This document shows positions 35,923-47,071 of a stretch of DNA of 64,000 nucleotides, one piece after another. The notes beneath the pieces are model-generated. The model worked only from the letters and a program-made list of their open reading frames with translations. It ran no database searches and was not told the origin of the DNA. How positions within the stretch are numbered: position 1 is the stretch's first letter; the number at the start of each line of letters is the position of its first letter. Source of the stretch: Phallus indusiatus (lineage: Eukaryota > Basidiomycota > Agaricomycetes > Phallales > Phallaceae); the NCBI GenBank assembly GCA_027605045.1, contig JAQFWX010000017.1:744001-808000 (forward strand), read 5' to 3'. The translations under genes and the position numbers were made by a program.

Positions 35923-36518
35923 TCAACGTTCATCCCCAAACTCGGCGGCAGCCTGATTTTTACAGTCTTTTTTGGCCAAAAATACTGCTGCATTACCAGC
36001 ATCAACATCCCCTGAGATATGTTCAAACGCCCCATCGGTGGGTGCATTATGTGAGCCTTCAGTCTGAACAGTAGTAGGCGACTTCTCCTCTTCAGCCTCT
36101 TTTGCATGTTCTACTTCATTAGCTTCCACGGGTACAACAATAGAAATGTAGCCGTCCTCGTTTCTGATGCGATACTTCTCCGCCAATTCTTTCAGTTGGA
36201 AATCTTCTGGCTCTTAATCACTGTGTAATGCTTGTGAGAATTGGCAGCACCACTTGTGTTTTTAGGAGCCTCATCTTGGGGTTTGGGCCCTGCTGAAGCG
36301 CGAACTGCTGGAGGAGCTGAAGTGGTTGGATATGACAGCGTAGCGGTTGTGAGCGGCACTGAAGACGACCATGTGAACACGGGTATCGAATGTGGTGGCA
36401 CCGATAATGGCCGAGTATTCAGGTATAGGAGAGTTGAACGGTGAAAATTGGTATTGGAAGTGGAGATGGGAAGGGAGGGGGGACGGGAAACAACTGAGGA
36501 TTTGTGTATAACGAACAT
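35923..36518 (-). CDS. hypothetical protein, probably mitochondrial
   Basis: Starts MFVIHKSSVVSRPPSLPIST at 36518. The first 60 residues are rich in Ser, Arg, Thr and Pro with almost no acids, fitting a mitochondrial presequence. The second half (ELAEKYRIRNEDGYISIVV, then an acidic Glu/Ala-rich tail ending AAAEFGDER) is in another frame. The two halves meet near 36190, where the candidate GTGATT...GAAAG segment is only 33 nt, too short for a usual intron. A single-base shift would also join them (SHKHYT to PEDFQLKELAEKYR). I do not recognise the family. Confidence applies to there being a gene, not to its structure. Confidence 0.45.
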
Positions 36519-36539
36519 GGTTTATTAACGGATACGTTA

Positions 36540-37027
36540 TTACATTGCGCTAAAACAACTAACCAGCTGTCGCACGCTATACGGTCCCGTTCTATTATTG
36601 ATTAACTGAAATGTCTGCGATAGAACAATAGAACAGCTGTTTCTGATGTTCCGGTGGTGCAAGCTGTAGCCGAGGCAGCTCATGCCGTTTTGTCGTTGGT
36701 AATGATGATTTACTAGCAACAAGATGGTTTGATGACGACGACGCGCGCGGATATATAGGACGCGATGTTGAGGAAGTAATTGCGGTTGCAGATGCGTTCG
36801 GAGTTGAATTCGCGCTAGAGCTAGTGTTATTTGGTGTCATTCAGATCATACAAAAGGGTGTTTCTGAAACTCTACTAGTAGCAGGTGACTTGATGGTCCC
36901 TTTTGGGACGGTGAAAACAGGCGAAGAGATGTTTACGGAGGACTTGCTTGATTCATCGGAGGGATCTCCTGGGGTACCATAGTTGGCCCTCTCCGGTGGG
37001 AGCAGATTGGGTACCGGTGTCAGCCAT
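36540..37027 (-). CDS. hypothetical Ser/Thr-rich protein, structure unresolved
   Basis: From a possible ATG at 37027 (MADTGTQSAPTGEG) the sense continues in a shifted frame (NYGTPGDPSDESSKSSV, SPVFTVPKGTIKSPA) and then MTPNNTSSSANSTPNAS to LQLAPPEHQKQLFYCSIAD. The composition is low complexity and Ser/Thr/Pro-rich, like a disordered nuclear protein. No family recognised. The frame change near 36995 sits in a run of C and G. Confidence 0.3.
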
Positions 37028-37148
37028 AATGCATAATGTCCCTCTGCACGCTCCCAAGGATTGTAAAGATGGGTTTGTTACATTGGTATTCTTACTATAA
37101 TACGATATACAGCTATGCAACATGAATGGGAATAATTATCAATTCAGG

Positions 37149-38369
37149 TCAAACACCCACTCTCGATTCGCCGCAACTCTGGCATGTCCAATTGAAGCAT
37201 ATCCAGGCTAAACTGAGGTCCTGGGGACGTATTGACGAGCAAGCGTCGCATTGCAGAGCCATAGGTTCATTGATCAAAGTACATATCGTGCAGGTCCAGG
37301 TATCGGGGTTTGACTCTGCATGAGATTCCACCTTCGCTAGGGGATTCTGCTGCTTCAGTTCGTTTAGAAGCCGGCTCTGTTCTCCGTTTATAGGGCACCT
37401 CAACAGAAGCGGATGGCGATCGTTGGCGTTTCTTGTTTTGTGTTGTGACCACCGAATCCTCGTCCACATCAATAACTTCAATGACATCAGATTCCGCTAC
37501 TTTTGAGACTTCCTTTTGAATCTCGTCATCATGTAAACTCCCACAAGTCTTTTCGTCTTGTGCGCGTTTCTCAGCAGCCTGAAACGTCTCTTAAAGGGAA
37601 ATACATAAGGGATGACGATGATAATTTGGACATACCTCTGCAGCCAATTCACGCGGAGACTTGCCGCTCGTGTTGGACTTTCCACCCAGTCTTCCACCAC
37701 CACCGAGAACTGAAGACATTCGCTTTCGTTTTTCTGCTGCTTCCAAAGCTTTTTTGCTTTGCGAGATGTGGCGGGACATTATGGCTGACGCCTGCACCTA
37801 GCCTGCTCCCTTCGGAGAAAAAGCCTTCGCCTGAGAATCCTGAAGCCCTTAAATCGTGATATTCCTGCTCCAATTTAGATAGTAACTCATAAAAACTGGT
37901 GTCGTGTGGACCATGAACGTTATGAGTCAGCTGTACTGATCGTTAATTAAGAGGCACTCCAATCATGGAGAAAAAGGAAATACTTCACGCAGCATTGTTC
38001 CAACTAGGTCTTCATCCTCATAAAAGGTATCAGGTGCGGATGCAGGGCGAAGTCGTATCAATATCTTCTGTCCACCATTTACGTCTACACAAAGGGCTTA
38101 TTTGAAACGACAGCCTCGCATAGGATGAGAAACCTTACTCATTCCTATCTGAATATTGCCATCAGAGATACTAGCTCATAGAGAGCGAAACACACCTAAT
38201 AAGTTATCATTTGAGGAAAAAACTCAGCAAGCACCAGTAGGGTCCAGTTTTGCTTGCGTATAATTGGCTTGACAAGACTTGCGATCCGTTGAAGAAGTGC
38301 GAGTGCTTGAGGAGCTTTCGTTCTGCCTTTTAGATACGTAAATGATTTTACCAAAGTCGTCGTCGACAT
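37149..38369 (-). pseudogene. WSS1: WSS1-like DNA-protein crosslink protease (WLM domain), frameshifted
   Basis: WSS1/SPRTN proteases remove proteins crosslinked to DNA. From ATG 38369: MSTTTLVKSFTYLKGRTKA, ALALLQRIASLVKPI, then LLGIGMNVNGGQKILIRLRP, DTFYEDEDLVGTML and LTHNVHGPHDTSFYELL, EGFFSEGSRLGAG, LGGGGRLGG, and a RanBP2-type zinc finger (TWTCTICTLINEPMALQCDAC) near the C-terminus. At least three frame breaks occur: a T run near 38228, an A run near 37752, and before the zinc finger near 37350. The protease motif should be HELTH; here it reads RELTH across an intron junction (CGT at the first position). If true, the enzyme lacks its first zinc ligand. Either a decayed gene or partly assembly error. 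Confidence 0.75.
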
Positions 38370-39950
38370 TTGAACTTGTGGTTGAGTTTGATTGTGCGCG
38401 TGATGGGCGCCCACTTTCTTGAGTCTATAATAAAATGAAAATCTGTCTGTCACTGTGATTGTGACTTCCTCATTGCCCAGACGACGATGAATCTTGTCGA
38501 CCTGCCCCTCGAAATATTCTTTGAAATTGTTCAACACATTAACATCCTCGACGACATAATCTCTCTATCATTGACAAATCACGCGTTATATCATAGACTG
38601 GTCCCGAGACATACGGAATACTTTGAAATTCGATGCGTCATCAACAACGTCGACTTCTGGAAACATTTACAAGAAAATCCTCTTCTTTGCAAACGCATAG
38701 GCAGGTTACTTCTCTCTCACGAACATCACAGAACTCGCCTTCCGAAATCATTTGACATGCCACGGGGGTCACTGACCCCCGTGTCAACTTCGGTAGCTGC
38801 AATCAGCGAAGGCTTCAAGCTTCTTTGCATATTACTCCCTCATATGAACAATCTGAAGACATTCCGCTTAACAGCATTCGATATACCTCATGATGTCTCC
38901 CCTTTTTTCACTGCTCTTACTGAGTCCAAATGCGTCCTGGAGGAGTTGAAGCTCGGCTTTCTGAAAAATGTCTTCAATTTCTTCCCTAACACGGTCAAAA
39001 TATCAGTTAGTGCACTTGATATAATTAATCATGTTTGTTATCTTCCTTGATTCTCATAACAACTTTGTTTAGGATTGGGATTTTGATTGGTCACGACTGT
39101 CCCATTTATCATTTCTCTTGAATTCAAAAACTATAACTGAAAGACTGCTGTCGAAAATTCTTACCGGTTGTCCAAGACTAACGGAACTGTGCTTTATGGT
39201 TGATCTCGGTCAAAATATATCACACATATTAACTCAAGGACTCTGGCCGAACCTCAAGCGCATTGGTCTTACGGAAAGGAGGATGCAGGGTGGTGTGTAT
39301 TATACAATAGAAGACTCTGAACAAAGGACTGCAATTTTGCGATCATTTTTTTCCCGACATTCCCTGTTAGAAGTCGCACGTCTTCCAGCGGATATCTACC
39401 CCTCCAACTTTCTGACCGAGTCAGGACACCTCTTTCCCAATATAAAGTCGCTCTCGCTTCCAGGAAGCGAAAGCGTACCTTCTTCATTCGCATCGAGACT
39501 TAGACATATTTTCGTCGGACCATTGACTCAGTGGGACATATCCTTTCTAGGGTATTTGCCAAACCTACAAAGTTGCATCATTAACGTAGAGCGTCTGACA
39601 AATTCCATTCATATTACTGACTTGGCGGAGCATATTCCAAATGTTGAGCACCTTTGCGTTTGGACAGAAGGTTTTGGTCGAAGCTGTTTGAAAGGAGTAA
39701 AATGTTTCATTCAATATTAAAGCAGGATTGTTTCACTCACACTTTTTTGGTCAGATTTTTTTTTTTTTTTTTTTTGTGGAGCTATAGTCAATAAAGTGTT
39801 TAGACAAGGTCTAGCATTTACGGACAGCTGGAGAATCACGCGAGGTGACCTAGGTTGGAACATGTGGCATAGTCATATAATTCATAAACCGTTGACGCTC
39901 TCAGGGGGAAAATGCAATTACGCACGCCTCGATTTGAGGCAGTGTGGGAC

Positions 39951-42900
39951 TCATGGCGGGCGCCTTCTTGCTATACCCACTAAAAAACCCCTGATGCTGT
40001 CCGGTGTGGAATCTTTTATGTGGTCGTTCTGGAGCACTGGGCCCCAGATTGCCTGTATCTTTTTTATCTTCTTTGATTTCTTTCCGTATTTTGGGTTGGT
40101 TGCTCTTATGTCGAGGTGGATTTGTTCGGTTAGAGTATTGACCCATTTATTGCTAAGTTCGGCAGTGGACGGTATCTTATCTGGGTCTGATTCATGTTCG
40201 ATTTTCCACTTACATCTTACTTTCCAGTGTAGGAAGGCAGTCTCTGTCATGAGGATTGTGTACAGGCTCGATTTTCCTCCTATTGTCTTATTGTTTTCAT
40301 CTTTAAAGTTTACTGCTGTGCTTCCTAGGATGGTTCCGGTGTTTCTTTCTGGCCAGGCATATCCCGCCTGTTCCCAAAGTTTTTGGGTAAGGTTCCACAG
40401 GGTATTGTAGTTGATTGCATCGCATTCAGTGAGTATGTGTAGGAGAGATTCGGTGGTATTGCAACCCTGGCAGATTCCGTTGTTTTCAGCCCCTGCTATG
40501 TGAGTCCAGAATTCTCCTACTTTGTAGGCATTGTGTATTGACTTCCACAGGAAATTCTGTATTTCTTTACTCAGATGTTTGTTTCTTAGGGATTTCCAAA
40601 GTCGTTCATCTGTTGGTGGTTCTCCGGTGGTTAGTTCTAGGTTCGTCTTAATAACATCAAGCATGATTTCTGTTTTTCGACGTTCGTTGTAGTTCTGGTG
40701 CTGGATGAGTGCCCGGTAAACTAGCGCCTGGGTCGCTTGAGCTAGTTTCAGTCCTCTTGTTTTGTGAGATGTTGGGACTTCAAGGTTTATTAGGTCTTCG
40801 TGTTCCTTTTGGAGGCCTAGGGTTGCTAGTTCGTCCGCTCCCTCGTTTCCTTCAATTCCTGAGTGACCTTTTACTTTTGTGAAGGTAGTTATTGCGTTTC
40901 TCGAGTTTAGCCATGCCATCAACGCTTGTAAAATCTCGCGATTCGCATTTCTGGTCCATCCTTCGTCCTCATTCTTTTGCGCATACTTTGTTATTTGGTC
41001 GATAGCATACTGTGAGTCTGTTCGTATTTCCAGGTCTTCGTTCTTAGGTGTTGTTTGCAGGAGTCTCAGTATTGCTATTAGCTCTCCGGCGTTGTTCGTG
41101 TTGAATCTGGGTGGCAGTTTGATGGATGTATTTTTTGGGTGGTCTTTTCCATGCCAGATACCTCCGGCTGCAGTTGCGTTGTCGCATCCATTTTTGCAGC
41201 ATGCGCCATCTGTGTAGGCCGCCGTCTTATTTCTCGTAGGGGGACAGGTTCTCTTGTGAGTTGTACGTTTGATCTTTCGGTGTTGTTTGTTACTATTCTG
41301 AATCCGTCGTAGATGTTTTGTATTGTTATATTATGGCGGAATTGTATTGGAGGGTCGTTGTCCTCTTCGTCTTCTGGGTCTTTTGTTAGGGGTATTTGTT
41401 CGTTCATAGGTGTGTTGGGGTTCCATTTTTGTGGGAGTAGGTTGAGTAGTTTGGCCGTGGCTTGGCGGCATGTGGAAAGGTTTCTGCATCCTGCTTCTTT
41501 CGCCTCGTGGCATAGGTGGCAGGTACATTTATTCGTGGGGGTGTGGTCTTCAGGGAGCTCCTGATTTACGAATCGGTGAGCGTCCCCGACAGTTTTGATG
41601 TGATGAGAGGTTCTTAGGCATATTTTGGAGCCCATGTTCCATCCGATTTTTTGGTCTTCTAGCCCGGTGTGGTGCCAAAATGGCATAGCTAGTTTGGTTT
41701 CATGGGAGATTTCGAGTCCGTCTATTGTTGTTCCGTATTTGTATGCCGTTGTGATCATTCTTTTTAGGTTGTTAGGAAGCGTCGAGTAGTGGTTAAGTTT
41801 CGGTTTCCAGTTTTGAAGGAAGATATTTTCGGTAGTTTCTGATAAATCTGTTCTTATTCCATCTCGCGCGTTGGTTTTTATGAGTTCATCTGCGACATAG
41901 GCCCATGTAGGTCTAGATTCGTCTCTTATCAGGTAGCTTTTGAGTTTCATTAGTTCTATTGCATCATTTCTTATTTTGACGTCTAGGCACTTTTTTCCAC
42001 CTTTGGAGTGTGGTTGGCGCATAGTGTCCATCTTGACGTCTGATCGCTTGTCATCCCATAGGAAGTCCCTGACCAGTTTCTCAATTTGTCGGAGGACTTC
42101 AGGTGGCATTCCTTGGACTCTGGTGAGGTATTGTGTTCGGCTCCCTACTTCTAGGTTGATTATGAGGCGTTTGCCTTCTAGGGTGAGGTGCTCTTTTTTC
42201 CATATCCCGAGGTTGTGGCGGATAGTTTCTACCGTTGGAGTCCAGATTGATATCTGGTCTGTTCCATTACCTATGAAGCTTCCTAAAATTCTAACAGGTT
42301 GATTGTCGGGGACAATTGGGATGTTTTCTGGGATTTCTTGGTGGGTCACATTTAGTTTTCGTGTGTTTATCACTGTTGACCTGTAATCTGTTGTTCCTAT
42401 AGGTAGGACATTGGTCTTAGATAGGTTAAATTTGGCTCCGGAGGCTTTACACCATTTTTGGAGGATGATGTTTAGGTCGTGGAAATTATCTAGGGAGGAG
42501 AGGTACGTGGTTGTGTCATCGGCGTCGGCGAACAGTGATGCTATTAGGCGGTCTCTTTTAGCCGGTATTTCAAATCCGTAAAGGTTTGAGTCTCTCAGCA
42601 TTTGGGCTAAGGATTCTATTGCGGTGTTGAATAGTAGGCAGGACAGGGGGTCTCCTTGCCGAACTCCTCTTGTTATTTTTATGGGTTCACTTAGGACTCC
42701 GTTTAGTATTACTACTGTTTCTGCATTTTTGTACAGGTTTTTAATTATTCTAATAAACTTTTCTGGAAAGTTTAACGCCATTAGTGATTCCCAAAAGAAG
42801 TCATGCCTTATTTTATCGTAGGCCTTTTCTTGGTCTAGGCTTATTATCGCTCCATTTTGTTCCATTGTTTCAGCGTAGTGTACCATTGTTTGTGCCAGGT

Positions 42901-45167
42901 CTGTCTGGTCGAAGATTTGTCTGCCTTTCATGAAACCCGCTTGGTCCGGGTGTATGATTTCTTTTGCTATTGGACTTAGGCGAGTTGTAAGGATTTTAGT
43001 CATGATCCGGTAATCGGTGTTTAGTACTGTAATTGGTCGGTAGTTTCCAATGTCTTTTTTATCCCCTTTTTTGTATATTGGACAGAGCCAACCTTTGCTG
43101 AATTTAAGATCCGGGTGGGGTCCGTTTAGCTCAATGTCGTTGAAAACCTTTTCTAGGATTTTTTCTACATCTAGTTTGGGAATTTCTTCTTGGTTTTTTT
43201 CCTTCTTAGGAGTGAACACGAGAAGTCTTTTCCATAGCTCATTTGGTATGCCATCTAGTCCGGCAGAAGATTCATTTGGGGCTTTTTTTATTGTGTGACT
43301 TATTTCTTCTGCACTAATCAGGTGTTCTAGTTCGCGCTGGCTCTCCGGGGAGAGTCTGGCAGTTAGTTGTTGGGTGATTTCTCTTATTTCTGCAGTTCTT
43401 TCCTCTTGGCTTTGGGTGGGGTCTATATCGGATTGCTGGAGGTTTTCGTGGTGTTTGCGTGCTATCTCTGCCATCCGTTTGGATGATTTTGTTATGCCGG
43501 GGTTTGGGCCCGGTGAGTTGTGTAGACCGGTGATTGCGCTGGTGTTTCGCGGCTCTTTTATTTTCCTTAGCCAGTGCTTGCCTATGGTTTCTTTTTCCAG
43601 CTTCGCTCTGGTAGAGATATTGGACCTTTTCCTTAGGTGCTTTTTCTTGTGAGTTCGAAAATTTCGCTTCCAGCGTGCTGATTTTTATTCGTTTTTCTTG
43701 CTCGTCTTGACCTTCCAGATTTTTTATTCCTTCTAGGGATTTCTGTAGTTCTTGGATTCCCTTTTCTAGGATTTGTCCGTGTTTCCCTGCGTATTTTCGT
43801 GCTATGCGGATAATTTGGTTTTTCAGTTGTTTGTATGCTATTTGGGGGGTTGGCCCGTTTAGGATTTCATGGGCTGATAGACGTGTTTTGTCGCAAACTT
43901 CTCTTAGGAAGCTGTTGTTGTCTGTGACGAATGCTGGGATGTACCATCTTCCCTTTCCTGTCTTAGGTTCATGGGGATATTGGATTTGGCAGGATATTAT
44001 TTTGTGATCAGTTGGGATTGCCGGGGCATTTATCTCCCATTTATTGGCAAGTTTCAGGTATTTGCGGGTTATGTATATGCGGTCTATTCTAGAATGTCTG
44101 TGTGTGCCGGAGTGAGAGTAAGTGTAATCTAGTTTGGTAGGGAAGGTGTCTCTCCAACCGTCTATGGAGTCTGTGAAGGTTTTGAACATTTGCAGGGCCT
44201 CTGTATTTTTTTCTAGGTCTGGGTGGGGTGGGAGGCGATCCGCCACTTCTTCCACTATGTTAAAGTCTCCTAGAATTATGTCTGGGCGTTTGAGCCTCTT
44301 CCTTTGTATTTCTCGTCTAAGAGTGTGCCATAATTCGGCATGTTTGGTTTTGTCATTTGGGGCATATACATTGAGTATTGCTAGGTCTTTTGATTCTGTC
44401 CATGGGATTCGGATGTATATCGCTCTTCCTGGGACTAGTACTCGGTGTTCGGTGTTAGCCCATTTTACGCGTTGTTTTCGAATAAGGAACGAGACACCCG
44501 CTTTGGAGGAGGCTTTTCTGGGATGGGGTGAATTAATCAGCAGCATCTGTCTGGCGAATAGCGTCTCAAGTTTGGCTTGATTTGTTATGTTTAGGTGGGC
44601 TTCCTGGACTGCTAGAATATCTATGTTGTTGTCTCTCATAAGCTGGTTTAATTCATTCCATTTCGCCTGTTTATGTCCTCCACCTTTTATATTTAGTGAC
44701 GCAATTTTAAATGATTTCTTACTTGTCTTGTTGTTTGGAGCTGGTCTGGCTTCTGGTGTGCAGGTGGGTGAGTCTTCGTCGTCAGACGATTCGTACTCTG
44801 TTGGGTCGGAGTCTGAGGGTTCGTTTTCGGACTCTGAGCTTAGGGGTTCATTTTCGTTTTCATCATTTTCCGAGTCAGAAGTGTCAGTGTTGTCATCATT
44901 TCTGTTCTCGGCTTCACTCTCGTATACATTGGGTGATTGTTCCTCATAATGAGGGTCGGCCCTATCGCCCCAGGTTACCTGTGACGTTAGGTGGTTTGTG
45001 GGTGAGTTTTGGTGTGGGGGTCTGCTTTCCGTCGCCCCAGCAATGTCCTCGGGCCGGGTTGCAGCAGTTGACTCCCCGACCCTTCTACTGCTGGGGAGTT
45101 GCGTGAACCGGTTGCCTGAATCAAATATGCCGTGTGTATGTCTCTCTGTGTATAGTTGTAAATTCAT
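39951..45167 (-). pseudogene. LINE ORF2: endonuclease, reverse transcriptase, RNase H (frameshifted)
   Basis: From ATG 45167 an acidic Ser/Glu/Asp-rich segment precedes an APE-type endonuclease: SFKIASLNIKGGG, LAVQEAHL, ILNVYAPND, ILGDFNIVEE, SRIDRIYI and PTDHKIISC, with catalytic residues present. The frame shifts near 43500 into the RT: YRPITVLNTDYRIMTKIL, GFMKGRQIFDQ, SLDQEKAYDKIRHDFF, GVRQGDPLSCLLFN and the box FADADDTTTY, two residues longer than the usual FADD. A further shift near 41200 leads to RNase H (YTDGACCKNG, NNAGELIAIL, IRTDSQYA, VKGHSGIEGNEGADELA), then a Cys/His region (CQGCNTTESLLHILTEC) to the stop at 39951. This copy is coding-dead as sequenced. Confidence 0.9.
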
Positions 45168-45283
45168 GGTAAAAGTAGTGTGTATAAGCCTCTGCTTGCC
45201 GTCGCCTCAGCAATGTCATAGGACCGATTTGCAGCAGTTGACTCCTCGGCCCGTCTATTACTGAGGAGGTGATAAACCGTGAG
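45024..45283 (-). repeat. Duplicated structured motif at the start of LINE ORF2
   Basis: Two about 90 bp copies (45022-45113 and 45188-45283) share GCAGCAGTTGACTCC. In each, outer arms pair: CCCCAGCA/TGCTGGGG (45035-45042/45089-45096) and CCTCAG/CTGAGG (45205-45210/45261-45266). Confidence 0.6.
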
Positions 45284-45397
45284 CCAGAAAAAGTTAACCG
45301 TAAGTTTAGTTAGGGAATGGTAGCATTTCGCTCGTTTTCCCGGGGTTCCTTGATTGTAAGGAAAGTTCGTTGAGAAACGAACATTATTAGGTTGTAT

Positions 45398-46993
45398 AGA
45401 AACCGAACGCCAAAAGACTTACTGGATCAGTCGGATTTGCAAGGAAACTTGAGCGCATACAGAGAGCGGCAGCACTAGCCACAACAGGAGCCATGAAAAC
45501 TACACCAACGGAATCCCTACATGTCCACGCAGACATTCTACCCGCGCACCTTTTATTGAATGAGATGTGTCAGAGGGAAGCCGCAAGGTTAATCAGCTTA
45601 CCATCACATCATCCCCTACACGAAGATGCGCAAACAAAGGTACAACACCGGAAAGCCCACCCCACACCAATAGAAGCCCTGAGATGTGCATTTGGATGGG
45701 ACGAAGAGCACACTGAACAGGTCGAGACCTTGCGCAAGCATCCGACATGGCACCACGGCTTTCACATTAACATAGCCAAGAACGTTGATGAAGGGAAAGC
45801 TGTAGATGCCGCAGAACCAAACGCGTTGACAGTCTACACGGACGGATCAGCAACTGGAGGCAATGTGGGAGCAGCCGCGGTTTCTTACATGGACGGCGTC
45901 GAAATTGCAAGCTGGAGCTACAAACTCGGAAAGGACACAGATCACACTGTGTTTGAGGCGGAATTGGTAGGAATCAGCCTGGGAATGCATGCTATAGGTC
46001 AAACGAACGTTGAAAAGGCAACCATCGCCCTAGACAACAAGGCGGCGATATTGGCTTGCACCAGCAGACAGCCCAGACCCGGGCATCACATTGTGGAAAT
46101 AATCAGCCAGCAGTTCGAAGTCCTCCGCCAACAGAAGCCAAACATTCAGCTGACGCTGCGCTGGGTACCGGGACACACTGGCATCGAGGGCAACGAGAAG
46201 GCAGATCAGAAGGCGAAGGGTGCAACTAGGGACGAAGTTTCGCACATCAACACTTTGCCTGAACAGTTGAAGCAAGACCTACCAAGAAGTGTAACCACAC
46301 TGAAAGAGACATACAGGAAATCACTGGCTGAACAACACACCATCTCTTTCCGTCGCACAGAGAGATACAGACGCCTGAGAGCCATCGATGAAAGTGCGCC
46401 ATCACGGCACTTCTGGAAGATGTCACGCGAACTCGAAAGAAGACGCGCCAGCACACTCATTCAATTACGCACGGGCCACGCTCCCCTCAACGCGCACCTA
46501 CACCGTATTCAACGGTCTGAATCTCCTACTTGCCCAAAGTGCGCGGAGAGAAACGAAACAGTCATCCACTTTCTCTTACACTGCCCGGCACATCGAACAG
46601 CCAGAGGCGTCATGCAGAAAACCCTCCCATACTACCTATTCAACCTGCGCGGCTTGCTCAACAACGAGAGAAGCCTCAACGCCCTCTGGACCTTTCTCGA
46701 TAGCACAGAGTGCCTAGCTCAACAATTCGGCGCACTTGCAACCGGAAATCCTACGCATGCCAGAAAAGCAAAGAAGAACCAAAGAACCCGAACAAGACGC
46801 TAGACACCCTTCTTATCATTTACCCTCAAACCCAAAATCACACGGCTGAAGCACCTTCTTGAAGGACTGGCCATATCCCGGTAACGGGAACAGATGTTTT
46901 AGAATTAATTTACTATATACGAACATACTTAGATTACATATATTGTATAATGTCTGACCGGGGGCGACCCTATAGACAATAAACCTGATTAAT
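45398..46993 (+). mobile_element. 5'-truncated LINE inserted in the larger LINE
   Basis: 1,596 bp in opposite orientation. Near-identical flanks CATTATTAGGTTGTAT (45382-45397) and CATCATTAGGTTGTAT (46994-47009) are the target duplication. It sits between ORF2 and ORF1 of the host LINE. It ends AATAAACCTGATTAAT without a poly(A) tail. Confidence 0.85.
45402..46804 (+). CDS. LINE RNase H domain and C-terminus (5' truncated)
   Basis: The frame is open from the truncation point to the stop at 46804. It starts inside the RT C-terminal region (ARKLERIQRAAALATTGAMK, TTPTESLHVHADILP), typical of jockey/Tad-like ORF2. RNase H follows with all acidic residues: LTVYTDGSATGG, TVFEAELVGISLGMH, ATIALDNKAAI and RWVPGHTGIEGNEKADQKA. 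The end has a zinc-binding CPKCAERNETVIHFLLHCPAH. The clean frame of about 465 codons suggests a recent insertion. It has no promoter of its own, so it is not expected to be expressed as an enzyme. Confidence 0.88.
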
Positions 46994-47071
46994 CATCATT
47001 AGGTTGTATTGAATGTATCTAGTGGTGGGCATAGTTTGGCTTATGGGCATATATCTAACTAATTTGGGTAT

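Noticed and set aside
39694..39722. A 29 nt GT-AG intron in the F-box gene
   Set aside because: Too short for splicing. A length error in an AAAA run explains the frame change better.
44587..45106. Plus-strand open frames opposite LINE ORF2
   Set aside because: Shadows of the acidic, Ser-rich coding region on the other strand.
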